DNA from: an uncultured Selenomonadaceae bacterium
Lineage (GTDB): Bacteria > Bacillota > Negativicutes > Selenomonadales > Selenomonadaceae
Direction: 5' to 3'
NCBI GenBank assembly: GCA_905236665.1
Contig: CAJONF010000166.1
Coordinates: 1-5,262 of the forward strand
DNA: 5,262 nt
Shown here: positions 1 to 5,262 of the stretch, piece after piece
Layout: each line of letters begins with the position of its first letter
How positions within the stretch are numbered: position 1 is the stretch's first letter
Notes under the pieces: generated by a model
What the model was told of the DNA's origin: nothing
The model's input: the letters and a program-made list of their open reading frames with translations, nothing else
Databases searched by the model: none
Position numbers and translations under genes: made by a program

Positions 1-288
1 CTTGCAAATTCTGCTGAGCTTGCGGCATTTGTTGACCTTGGAAATTCTGCTGAGCTTGCGGCATTTGTTGACCTTGTAAATTCTGCTGAGCTTGTGGGAG
101 CTGTTGACCCTGTAAATTCTGCTGACCTTGCGGCATTTGTTGACCTTGCAAATTCTGCTGACCTTGCGGCATTTGTTGACCTTGCAAATTCTGTTGACCT
201 TGAGGCATTTGTTGACCTTGTAAATTCTGCTGACCTTGCGGCATTTGTTGACCTTGTAAATTCTGCTGAGCTTGTGGTAGCTGTTGAC
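1..288 (-). repeat. Tandem array of eight 36-bp units encoding Gln-rich dodecapeptides
   Basis: Units abut without spacers at 1-36, 37-72, 73-108, 109-144, 145-180, 181-216, 217-252 and 253-288. The array probably continues past the left edge. Each unit on the minus strand encodes GQQMPQxQQNLQ or a close variant, in frame with the gene starting at 1093. Two classes exist, with Ala (GCT) or Gly (GGT) at position 7, and the units at 253-288 and 73-108 share Leu in place of Met at position 4. The copy next to the linker (289-300) is decayed. Because 36 is a multiple of 3, gain or loss of units would change protein length without shifting the frame. Confidence 0.95.
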
Positions 289-1093
289 CTTGTTGGGCAA
301 ATTTTCCGCCGAAATTTTTAAACATAGATTCTAAAAATTTGCTCGTCGAGGTTTGTTGGCGCATTTGCTGTCCCTGTTGACCTGGCGGTTGTTCAGGCGG
401 CTGTTCGAGCATTTGTTCTTGCGGATTGCCGTCGACTTCGGGGCGCGGCATGAAAAATTTTACCAGCTGTTTTAAAAATTGCATACTTTCAGACGGCTGT
501 TCTTGTTGCTGAATGGCGATTGGCATTTGCGCAAGCTGTGATAAAACTTCGTAGAGAGCTTGCGGCAGTTGGTCGGCTGTTTTGGCGTCGACAAGTTCAA
601 ACGCCGCCTTTGTCATCAAAACTGGCTCAAAAGAATCGCCGCCATTTTCAGTTATCAAAGCATTTTTTAAATTTGTGAGCACGGCTTGCGTTTCGTCGCT
701 GATTTGCATTGAATAACCTTTTTCAGCGAGCGTGCCGACCTGCAAGAGCATACGCGAAAAAAGCATTAGCTGATCCATTGAAAAGCGTTGACTTTCTACG
801 GTTGAGCCAATGCCTTTACCAAGCGTCGCGTCAACAGATAAAGATTGCCGCAAAATATTTTTTACCACGTCGCCGACTTCTTGCGGCAATTTTTGTATTC
901 CGTATTTTTCTTCCGTACCGATTTTGCCGAGCGTCGCCGCCATATCTTGAATTGCCGTTTTTAAATTTACTGTTGTCTGCGGTCGAAAGCCACCGCCGCC
1001 GTCATCGCGCCGCCTTACTCTGTCTAAACCGTCGGTCGGGCGTTGTCGGTCTATTGGTCTTATGCCGGTTGAGCCTGCGTCTATTAATGGCAT
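1..1093 (-). CDS. Unrecognised protein with C-terminal 12-residue Gln-rich tandem repeats (3' end off window)
   Basis: This reading frame is open from an ATG at 1093 to the left edge without a stop, so at least 364 residues are visible and the C-terminus is missing. The start is well supported: GAGGAG lies 7 nt upstream. I see four regions. Residues 1-40 are Arg/Asp/Gly-rich and probably disordered (MPLIDAGSTGIRPIDRQRP, then a GGGG run). Residues 41-215 look mostly helical and soluble. Residues 216-268 are a Pro/Gln linker. From residue 269 a perfect 12-residue period begins, GQQ[ML]PQ[AG]QQN[LF]Q, eight copies before the edge. No signal peptide, membrane segment or catalytic motif is visible. 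I do not recognise the family. The middle region is not low-complexity, so the frame is unlikely to be chance. A structural, scaffold or length-setting role is conceivable for such a repeat, but nothing here demonstrates one. Confidence 0.85.
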   Translation of the reverse strand, partial: MPLIDAGSTGIRPIDRQRPTDGLDRVRRRDDGGGGFRPQTTVNLKTAIQDMAATLGKIGTEEKYGIQKLPQEVGDVVKNILRQSLSVDATLGKGIGSTVESQRFSMDQLMLFSRMLLQVGTLAEKGYSMQISDETQAVLTNLKNALITENGGDSFEPVLMTKAAFELVDAKTADQLPQALYEVLSQLAQMPIAIQQQEQPSESMQFLKQLVKFFMPRPEVDGNPQEQMLEQPPEQPPGQQGQQMRQQTSTSKFLESMFKNFGGKFAQQGQQLPQAQQNLQGQQMPQGQQNLQGQQMPQGQQNLQGQQMPQGQQNLQGQQMPQGQQNLQGQQLPQAQQNLQGQQMPQAQQNFQGQQMPQAQQNLQ

Positions 1094-1100
1094 TTTTATT

Positions 1101-1106
1101 CTCCTC
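1101..1106 (-). promoter_or_regulatory. Ribosome binding site of the Gln-rich repeat gene
   Basis: The minus strand reads GAGGAG, then a 7-nt spacer, then ATG at 1093. This fixes the start of the repeat protein, whose frame has no visible stop inside the window to define it. Confidence 0.85.
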
Positions 1107-1140
1107 TATCTTATATTTTGTGCTTATAAATTTTCCGCGC

Positions 1141-1170
1141 AAAAAAAAATTCCTGCAGTTTTCAGGGATT
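1141..1170 (-). terminator. Terminator-like hairpin in the leader of the Gln-rich repeat gene
   Basis: Read on the minus strand, 1170-1163 (AATCCCTG) pairs with 1155-1148 (CAGGAATT) around a 7-nt loop, with one A-C mismatch. A run of Ts continues to 1141. This is the layout of a small rho-independent terminator pointing toward the ATG at 1093. No minus-strand gene ends here, so it may be an attenuator, the end of a short transcript, or chance in AT-rich DNA. The stem is short, so confidence is limited. Confidence 0.35.
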
Positions 1171-1180
1171 AAATTTAATC
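1167..1180. promoter_or_regulatory. Perfect 14-bp palindrome, candidate operator
   Basis: GATTAAATTTAATC is identical to its reverse complement and lies between two divergently transcribed genes. It is about 43 bp upstream of the candidate rubrerythrin -35 element. Such placement would suit a repressor or activator binding site. It does not match a PerR or Fur box that I can recall closely. AT-rich intergenic DNA produces palindromes by chance, so this is a lead only. Confidence 0.3.
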
Positions 1181-1222
1181 TTTATATTTTCGATAGTTTA
1201 TAAAACCTTTCCTCTAAACCCG

Positions 1223-1251
1223 TTGCAAATTTTATCTGCGCGGGTTATTCT
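1223..1251 (+). promoter_or_regulatory. Candidate sigma-A type promoter for rubrerythrin
   Basis: TTGCAA at 1223-1228 and TATTCT at 1246-1251 are separated by 17 bp and resemble -35 and -10 hexamers, each with four of six consensus bases. Transcription would begin near 1258, leaving a leader of about 17 nt. The -35 and -10 elements overlap the inverted repeat AACCCG/CGGGTT (1217-1222 and 1241-1246). No experimental signal supports it. Confidence 0.4.
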
Positions 1252-1275
1252 TTATTTATAGCGTAGTTTTGTTTT

Positions 1276-1803
1276 ATGAAAGGCACCGATTTACAGCCGG
1301 CAATGGCGGCAATAGCTCAAGCCGAGGCTAACGGCGTGATGATGTATTACGCGCTGGCTCGGCTGGCTAAAGAACAGGGTTTAAACGACGTTGCACAAAC
1401 TTTTATCGAATTGGCGAATCAAGAGGCAGTGCACGCGGGCTTTTACGCAGTACTTAATGGAAAAGTTCAAAAAGATTTCTGGCAATTCGTTGCGGGCGTC
1501 GCCAAAGCAGAATACAAAGGCGAGGAAAGCGTCAAAGCTTTGGCTGATAAAGTTCGTGCGGCGGGATTCACGGCGGCGGCTGACGAAATGGAAATTTTCG
1601 CTAAACAGGAAGGTCATCACGGCGTTGTTATCGATGAACTGTTGAAAAAATACGCGCCGAAAACTTCCGAAGCTCCCGCGCAGAAAATTTTTGTCTGCAG
1701 TGTTTGCGGTTATGAACACGTTGGAGACGCGCCGCCCGCATTTTGTCCGCGTTGCAAACAGCCGAAAACCGCGTTTAAGAAAAAAATAAATTTTAGTTAT
1801 TGA
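1276..1803 (+). CDS. rbr: Rubrerythrin (diiron ferritin-like domain plus rubredoxin-like domain)
   Basis: Rubrerythrins are cytoplasmic non-haem iron peroxidases that reduce hydrogen peroxide to water in anaerobes, with electrons passing through the rubredoxin centre to a diiron site. The 175-residue length is close to the usual size of about 180-190. Residues 1-125 form the four-helix ferritin-like part, with candidate iron ligands Glu17, Glu50-x-x-His53 (NQEAVH) and Glu112-x-x-His115 (QEGHH). Residues 136-170 are the rubredoxin-like part, with Cys141-x-x-Cys144-Gly and Cys157-Pro-Arg-Cys160 holding one iron. The third helix has Glu79, Glu83 and Glu84 rather than the classical ExxE. An in-frame stop at 1264 makes ATG 1276 the only upstream start, yet no Shine-Dalgarno sequence precedes it. 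The gene stands alone, followed by a hairpin and then the biotin carboxylase gene. The family assignment is firm. The exact electron donor is unknown. Confidence 0.95.
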   Translation: MKGTDLQPAMAAIAQAEANGVMMYYALARLAKEQGLNDVAQTFIELANQEAVHAGFYAVLNGKVQKDFWQFVAGVAKAEYKGEESVKALADKVRAAGFTAAADEMEIFAKQEGHHGVVIDELLKKYAPKTSEAPAQKIFVCSVCGYEHVGDAPPAFCPRCKQPKTAFKKKINFSY

Positions 1804-1828
1804 ATATAAATCCTCCATATGATAAGAT
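1800..1828 (+). promoter_or_regulatory. Candidate extended -10 promoter for the biotin carboxylase gene
   Basis: TTGAAT (1800-1805) and TAAGAT (1823-1828) are spaced 17 bp apart, and TGA just before the -10 gives an extended -10 motif. Transcription would begin near 1835, about 35 nt before the ATG. The elements overlap the rubrerythrin stop codon and the terminator hairpin, so transcripts from this promoter would lack the hairpin's 5' arm. Confidence 0.35.
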
Positions 1829-1850
1829 AGTTTCGTATGGAAGATTTTTT
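1811..1850 (+). terminator. Rho-independent terminator after rubrerythrin
   Basis: Positions 1811-1820 (TCCTCCATAT) pair with 1835-1844 (GTATGGAAGA), with one mismatch and one G-U pair, around a 14-nt loop. Six Ts follow directly. It begins 8 nt after the rubrerythrin stop. The stem is AT-rich and imperfect, so termination may be partial, allowing some read-through into the next gene. Confidence 0.6.
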
Positions 1851-1855
1851 TGTTT

Positions 1856-1862
1856 AGGAGGG
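1856..1862 (+). promoter_or_regulatory. Ribosome binding site of the biotin carboxylase gene
   Basis: AGGAGGG ends 7 nt before the ATG at 1870, a near-perfect match to the anti-Shine-Dalgarno sequence. It confirms that start. Confidence 0.9.
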
Positions 1863-1869
1863 AAAATTT

Positions 1870-3309
1870 ATGATTAGGAGGATTCTCATTGCTAATCGCG
1901 GCGAAATTGCTGTTCGTGTCATTCGCACTTGCCAAGAGCTTGGCATTGAAACCGTTGCAATTTATTCTGATGCTGACAAAGAGGCTCTGCACGCTCAACT
2001 TGCCGATGTTCGCTACCGCGTGGGCACCGAGGACGCTTTCGACAGCTATTTGAACAAAGAGGCGATAATTGACGCGGCAAAAACTACCGAAGCCGACGCA
2101 GTTCATCCTGGCTACGGTTTTTTATCGGAAGACGCGGATTTTGCTCAAATGGTCGTCGATGCGGGTATGACGTGGATTGGTCCCTTGCCTGAAACGATAA
2201 AATTAGTTGGTGATAAAGACGCGGCGCGGGCGTCAATGATTCCTTCGGGAATTCCCATGGCGAAGGGTTCCGAACCGTTGACAAGTAATATGATGGCCAT
2301 AAAGGCGGCGGCTGATGTCGGTTACCCCGTCATTTTGAAACCGGTATCTGGTGGCGGCGGCAAAGGTATGTTTATTGTCCGCAACGAGGAAGAACTTCAT
2401 CATGTCTTGGGGCTTGTTGATGTTAAGCAGACGAGATTTTATTTTGAACATTACATTGAGCGTTCGCGGCATATCGAGGTTCAAGTTGTGGCGGATAATT
2501 TCGGCAGTGTTATTCATTTGGGCGAGCGTGAGTGTTCAATTCAGCGGCGCAATCAAAAACTCTTGGAAGAATCGCCGTCAATAGCTCTTACTCCGGAAAT
2601 GCGCGAACGTGTCGGCAAATTGGCAGTCAAGGCGGCAAAGAGCGTGCACTATTCAAATATCGGCACGGTAGAATTTTTGCTGGATTTGGCGACGAATGAA
2701 TTTTATTTTATGGAAATAAATCCGCGAATTCAAGTTGAGCACGGAATAACCGAGGCTGTAACGGGCATTGATTTAGTTCGGACGCAAATTCGCGTAGCTT
2801 CGGGCGAACCATTAAACTTCACGCAGGAAGACATTAAATTTACCGGTCACGCGATAGAATGCCGAATCAACGCTGAAGATCCCGACCGAAAATTTATGCC
2901 CACGCCCGGCAAAATTGAATTTCTGCACGAACCGAGCGGTCCGCGTGTCAGATTTGATAGCGGAGTAACGGCGGGTTTATCGATTGAGCCTTATTACGAT
3001 TCGCTGATTGCAAAATTGATTGTTCACGGGCGAACTCGTGGCGACGCTATCAGAATCATGCGGCGGGCATTGAATGAGTTCATGCTCAAGGGCGAGAATA
3101 ATTTTGTTAAAACGACAGTTCCGCTTCATCAGCAAATTCTCGACGACGAATGGTTCTGCACAGGCAATATCGACACGCAATTTATTAAACATCGCTTGCC
3201 GGTTTATGCGGCGGCTCCTAAAAAATTAACGCTTGAAGATAAAATGGATCCTGAACTTGCAGACCGGCTTGCACGCGGCGGCGGACGCATTGACATTGAT
3301 TATGCGTAA
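1870..3309 (+). CDS. accC: Biotin carboxylase subunit of a biotin-dependent (acyl-CoA or pyruvate) carboxylase
   Basis: This cytoplasmic enzyme uses ATP and bicarbonate to carboxylate biotin on a separate carrier protein. The 479 residues start with the N-terminal domain (MIRRILIANRGEIAVRVIR, then HPGYGFLSE at 79-87). The ATP-grasp part follows, with Lys116, Lys157, the glycine loop SGGGGKG at 160-166 and Lys230. The active-site stretch is EINPRIQVEH at 282-291, with Glu268, Glu282, Asn284, Arg286 and Glu290 aligning to the E. coli AccC catalytic set, and Arg361 to its Arg338. Asn228 in QRRNQK replaces the E. coli His236, as in propionyl-CoA carboxylase alpha subunits. About 30 residues extend past the usual AccC end (about 449). 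They carry no AMKM biotinylation motif, so there is no fused carrier. No accB, carboxyltransferase or pyruvate carboxylase B gene is adjacent, so acetyl-CoA, propionyl-CoA and pyruvate carboxylase all remain possible. A start near 1870 is fixed by a strong ribosome binding site. Confidence 0.93.
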   Translation: MIRRILIANRGEIAVRVIRTCQELGIETVAIYSDADKEALHAQLADVRYRVGTEDAFDSYLNKEAIIDAAKTTEADAVHPGYGFLSEDADFAQMVVDAGMTWIGPLPETIKLVGDKDAARASMIPSGIPMAKGSEPLTSNMMAIKAAADVGYPVILKPVSGGGGKGMFIVRNEEELHHVLGLVDVKQTRFYFEHYIERSRHIEVQVVADNFGSVIHLGERECSIQRRNQKLLEESPSIALTPEMRERVGKLAVKAAKSVHYSNIGTVEFLLDLATNEFYFMEINPRIQVEHGITEAVTGIDLVRTQIRVASGEPLNFTQEDIKFTGHAIECRINAEDPDRKFMPTPGKIEFLHEPSGPRVRFDSGVTAGLSIEPYYDSLIAKLIVHGRTRGDAIRIMRRALNEFMLKGENNFVKTTVPLHQQILDDEWFCTGNIDTQFIKHRLPVYAAAPKKLTLEDKMDPELADRLARGGGRIDIDYA

Positions 3310-3326
3310 AAATTTTTCACAACAAT

Positions 3327-3374
3327 AAAAAAAAACGGTGAACTCACGACACGAAATCGGAGCACCGTTTTTTT
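3327..3374. terminator. Bidirectional rho-independent terminator between convergent genes
   Basis: AAAAAAACGGTG at 3329-3340 pairs perfectly with CACCGTTTTTTT at 3363-3374 around a 22-nt loop, which can form a further CTC/GAG pairing (3343-3345 with 3360-3362). A T run follows the stem on the plus strand, and the A run from 3327 gives a T run on the minus strand. It sits between the biotin carboxylase stop (3309) and the IolE stop (3392), so it can end both transcripts. This makes IolE the last gene of its operon. Confidence 0.85.
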
Positions 3375-3391
3375 ATTGAAAAAGATTTTTA

Positions 3392-4279
3392 TCAGATATG
3401 CGCTTTTTCGCGAATATACTTGCGAGCTTTGAGCGCGTATTCAAACGGATTAGCCTTGGCGGGATCCTGTTCAGCTTCGACGATATACCAGCCGTCATAA
3501 TCGCTGGCGTTCACAATATCGAAAATCGGCGCAAAGTCAACATCGCCATCACCAGGGACAGTAAACATACCTGCGCGCACGCCGTCAAGGAAACACATTC
3601 CTTTTTCTTTAACTTCGTTGCGAATATTCACGCGAACATCTTTTAAGTGGATATGGCGGATACGCGGGAGATATTTTTTGAGAATAGCGAGATAATCTTC
3701 GCCGGAGCAAACTAGATGACCGGTATCATAGAGGAGCCAGACGAGTTCGGGATCAGTTTCAGCCATTAATCTATCAATCTCTTCTGCAGTTTGGACGCCG
3801 GTGCCCATGTGATGATGATAAGTCATCGTCAAGCCGATTTTTTTCGCGACTGCGCCGAGCTTGTTAAGACCTTCCGTCAAAAGTTTCCATTGCTCTTCGG
3901 TATTGTAAGGTTTATCGGCGAAAACCGCTTTGTCGAATTTGCCTTGAATACTATTTCCCTGTTCAGCGACATTGCAGAATTTCGCGCCCATGGTGTGCAA
4001 GAATTCGCAGTGGGCAATGAAATCTTTTTCGACTTGCTCATAAGGTTGCGTGAGCAGGAAGGAACTAAACCACGCGGAAGCAATGCTCATGCCGCGCAGA
4101 TCGAGAGCCTTTTTAAGAACAGCAGTATCTCTAGGATATTTGCCGCCGACTTCGCAACCGGTGAAGCCCGCCAGAGCCATTTCGCTGACGCATTGTTCAA
4201 AAGTGTTTTCTTTGCCGAGATCGGGCATATCATCATTCGTCCAAGCAATCGGCGCAATACCAAGTTTAATTGTAGCCAT
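3392..4279 (-). CDS. iolE: Inosose dehydratase (myo-inosose-2 dehydratase)
   Basis: IolE removes water from 2-keto-myo-inositol to give 3D-(3,5/4)-trihydroxycyclohexane-1,2-dione, the second step of the Bacillus-type inositol pathway. The product is 295 residues, close to B. subtilis IolE. It is a cytoplasmic TIM barrel of the AP-endonuclease-2/sugar isomerase superfamily. The opening (IKLGIAPIAWTNDDMPDLG) is typical of IolE. Likely metal-site or catalytic motifs are Glu43 (GCEVG), TYHHHMGTG at 153-161, YDTGH at 184-188, RHIHLKD at 208-214 and VEAEQDP at 267-273. I chose ATG 4279 because GGGAGGG (4292-4286) lies 6 nt upstream. A TTG at 4294 would extend the frame by five codons, but those codons are the ribosome binding site itself. 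The gene follows the IolT-like transporter after 33 nt and is closed by a terminator. Related xylose-isomerase-like enzymes are the alternative, but the transporter context favours IolE. Confidence 0.92.
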   Translation of the reverse strand: MATIKLGIAPIAWTNDDMPDLGKENTFEQCVSEMALAGFTGCEVGGKYPRDTAVLKKALDLRGMSIASAWFSSFLLTQPYEQVEKDFIAHCEFLHTMGAKFCNVAEQGNSIQGKFDKAVFADKPYNTEEQWKLLTEGLNKLGAVAKKIGLTMTYHHHMGTGVQTAEEIDRLMAETDPELVWLLYDTGHLVCSGEDYLAILKKYLPRIRHIHLKDVRVNIRNEVKEKGMCFLDGVRAGMFTVPGDGDVDFAPIFDIVNASDYDGWYIVEAEQDPAKANPFEYALKARKYIREKAHI

Positions 4280-4285
4280 CAAAAA

Positions 4286-4292
4286 CCCTCCC
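4286..4292 (-). promoter_or_regulatory. Ribosome binding site of iolE
   Basis: The minus strand reads GGGAGGG followed by six bases and ATG at 4279. It decides the iolE start against the upstream in-frame TTG at 4294. An A6T6 palindrome (4293-4304) lies directly upstream. Confidence 0.85.
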
Positions 4293-4312
4293 AAAAAATT
4301 TTTTACTGCATA

Positions 4313-5262
4313 TTAAGCATTTACTTTGTCATAGTTGCGGAAATCGCGTTCGATTTGCTCAAGGGAACGACCTTTAGTTTCAGGAACGAATTTAATAACA
4401 AAGAGTAAGCCCAAAAGACCGATACCCGCGAAGATAAAGAACGTTGCGGAAAGTCCAAAGCTGAAGAGCAACTGCGGGAAGAAGAATCCGATAAAGAAGT
4501 TGGTGACCCATAAGCACAGAACCGCACAACCCATGCCCATGCCGCGCAGACGAACTGGGAACAGCTCGGAGAGCAACAGCCACGTGACCGGAGAAAGGAA
4601 ACCTTGTTGGAAGAAAAGGAACGTGACAGTTAAGCAAAGGACGACGTAAGGCAAAGTCGCGGAGCCTTCAAAAATATTCGAGGCGATACCGATTGCGCAA
4701 AGGCAAGCCATAGTTCCAATTTGTCCCGTCATAATCAGCGGGCGACGCCCATGACGACCCATCATCCAAATGCCAAAGAACGTAGCACTAACTGAAATGA
4801 CACCGTTAGCAATATTACCAATCAAAGCCGCTTGCGTGGAGAAACCTGCTTCCGTCAAAATTTGAGTGCCGTAATACATAATCGAGTTGACACCGGAAAT
4901 TTGCTGGCAGATAGCAACGCCCATTGCGATAAAGACAATTCTGCGAACCCACGGAACCGCGAGATCTGAATACGTTGCTTGCTGAACGGAACTTTCGAGC
5001 GCGATTGTCTCTTTGATTTCGTCCAATTCTTGTTGAGCGCGTTTTTCTTCACGAATCTTCTTTAAAACTTCGAGAGCTTCACCGATTCTGCCTTGAACAA
5101 TTAACCAACGCGGAGATTCAGGAACACTCAACATACCTAGCCACAGGACAACAGCCGGCGTTGACGCGATAGCTAACATATAACGCCAAATGCCGCCCGT
5201 GGAACCGAATGTAACACCTATTGCCGCGTTGACGACGAACGCTAATAATTGTCCTGTAACAA
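4313..5262 (-). CDS. iolT: Sugar-porter MFS transporter, probable myo-inositol symporter (5' end off window)
   Basis: This inner-membrane transporter probably imports myo-inositol with protons. The frame is open through the right edge, so 315 C-terminal residues of an expected 460-480 are visible and the true start is outside. An internal ATG at 5179 lies mid-helix and is not a start. Sugar-porter signatures appear in order, numbered in the fragment: WRYMLAIASTP at 25-35; PESPRWL at 48-54, before the cytoplasmic loop with its charged 60-90 stretch; QQISGVNSIMYYG at 119-131 in helix 7; GRHGRRPL at 168-175; SELFPVRLRGMGMG at 231-244; and PETKGRSLEQIE at 293-304 at the C-terminus. The stretch GFLSPVTWLLLSE (220-232) and the tail resemble B. 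subtilis IolT. Co-orientation with iolE 33 nt downstream supports inositol as substrate. Another polyol or a hexose cannot be excluded from sequence alone. Confidence 0.9.
   Translation of the reverse strand, partial: VTGQLLAFVVNAAIGVTFGSTGGIWRYMLAIASTPAVVLWLGMLSVPESPRWLIVQGRIGEALEVLKKIREEKRAQQELDEIKETIALESSVQQATYSDLAVPWVRRIVFIAMGVAICQQISGVNSIMYYGTQILTEAGFSTQAALIGNIANGVISVSATFFGIWMMGRHGRRPLIMTGQIGTMACLCAIGIASNIFEGSATLPYVVLCLTVTFLFFQQGFLSPVTWLLLSELFPVRLRGMGMGCAVLCLWVTNFFIGFFFPQLLFSFGLSATFFIFAGIGLLGLLFVIKFVPETKGRSLEQIERDFRNYDKVNA

Larger units (their letters stand above)
1094..1275. other. Divergent intergenic region between the repeat gene and rubrerythrin
   Basis: This is 182 bp of AT-rich DNA between two divergent starts, with no credible coding sequence on either strand. 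It contains the leader and ribosome binding site of the minus-strand gene, a T-run hairpin at 1141-1170, a 14-bp palindrome at 1167-1180, an imperfect inverted repeat AACCCG/CGGGTT (1217-1222 and 1241-1246) and a candidate promoter for rubrerythrin. I saw no tRNA or riboswitch signature. Confidence 0.7.

Noticed and set aside
1..288. CRISPR array suggested by 36-bp repeats
   Set aside because: The units abut directly with no spacers, encode an in-frame peptide repeat and diverge mainly at codon-compatible positions. No cas gene is present.
94..321. Plus-strand open frame encoding a repetitive peptide
   Set aside because: It is the antisense shadow of the Gln-rich repeat. It has no ribosome binding site, and its repetitiveness only mirrors the real frame.
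709..1203. Plus-strand open frame of 164 codons
   Set aside because: It lies antisense to the N-terminal part of the repeat protein and crosses that gene's start and leader. Its composition is Leu/Arg/Cys-rich without domain character.
1217..1246. Inverted repeat AACCCG/CGGGTT as a terminator
   Set aside because: The stem is 6 bp with an 18-nt loop and no clean T run, and no plus-strand gene ends upstream. It overlaps the candidate rbr promoter and could at most be a regulator site.
1381..2106. Minus-strand open frame of 241 codons
   Set aside because: It runs antisense across rubrerythrin, the intergenic hairpin and the start of the biotin carboxylase, both certain genes. Its product shows no recognisable domain.
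4279..4294. Upstream TTG start for iolE
   Set aside because: The five extra codons include the GGGAGGG ribosome binding site, which is correctly placed for ATG 4279. There is no second site upstream of the TTG.
3791..4408. Plus-strand open frame of 205 codons
   Set aside because: It is antisense to iolE and the end of the transporter gene and has no convincing start signal or domain.

Overview
The window reads as chromosomal DNA of an anaerobic, Gram-positive-lineage bacterium. The evidence is a rubrerythrin, strong GGAGG-type ribosome binding sites, short rho-independent terminators and a Bacillus-type inositol catabolism operon. A Negativicutes (Selenomonas-like) host fits the protein character, but that is an inference and no marker gene in the window proves it.

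Layout from left to right. Positions 1-1093 hold a minus-strand gene whose 3' end lies beyond the left edge. It encodes an unrecognised protein with a helical N-terminal region followed by a tandem array of a 12-residue Gln-rich repeat, eight 36-bp units at 1-288. Positions 1094-1275 are a divergent intergenic region with a terminator-like hairpin facing the Gln-rich gene, a perfect 14-bp palindrome and a candidate promoter for the next gene. Positions 1276-1803 encode a rubrerythrin on the plus strand. A short gap with a hairpin and a candidate promoter follows. Positions 1870-3309 encode a stand-alone biotin carboxylase subunit. Positions 3310-3391 hold a hairpin flanked by A and T runs that can terminate both converging transcripts. 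On the minus strand, 3392-4279 encodes inosose dehydratase (IolE), preceded after 33 nt by the C-terminal two thirds of an IolT-like myo-inositol/proton symporter, which runs off the right edge.

The genes fall into separate functional units: a repeat protein of unknown role, an oxidative-stress peroxidase, a biotin-dependent carboxylase component without its partner subunits, and the tail of an inositol uptake and degradation operon. IolT would import myo-inositol. IolE would dehydrate the 2-keto-inositol made by an inositol dehydrogenase, which is not in the window.

The least explained element is the Gln-rich tandem repeat protein. Nothing seen here amounts to a demonstrable new system, and the other genes are ordinary families with a few local oddities.
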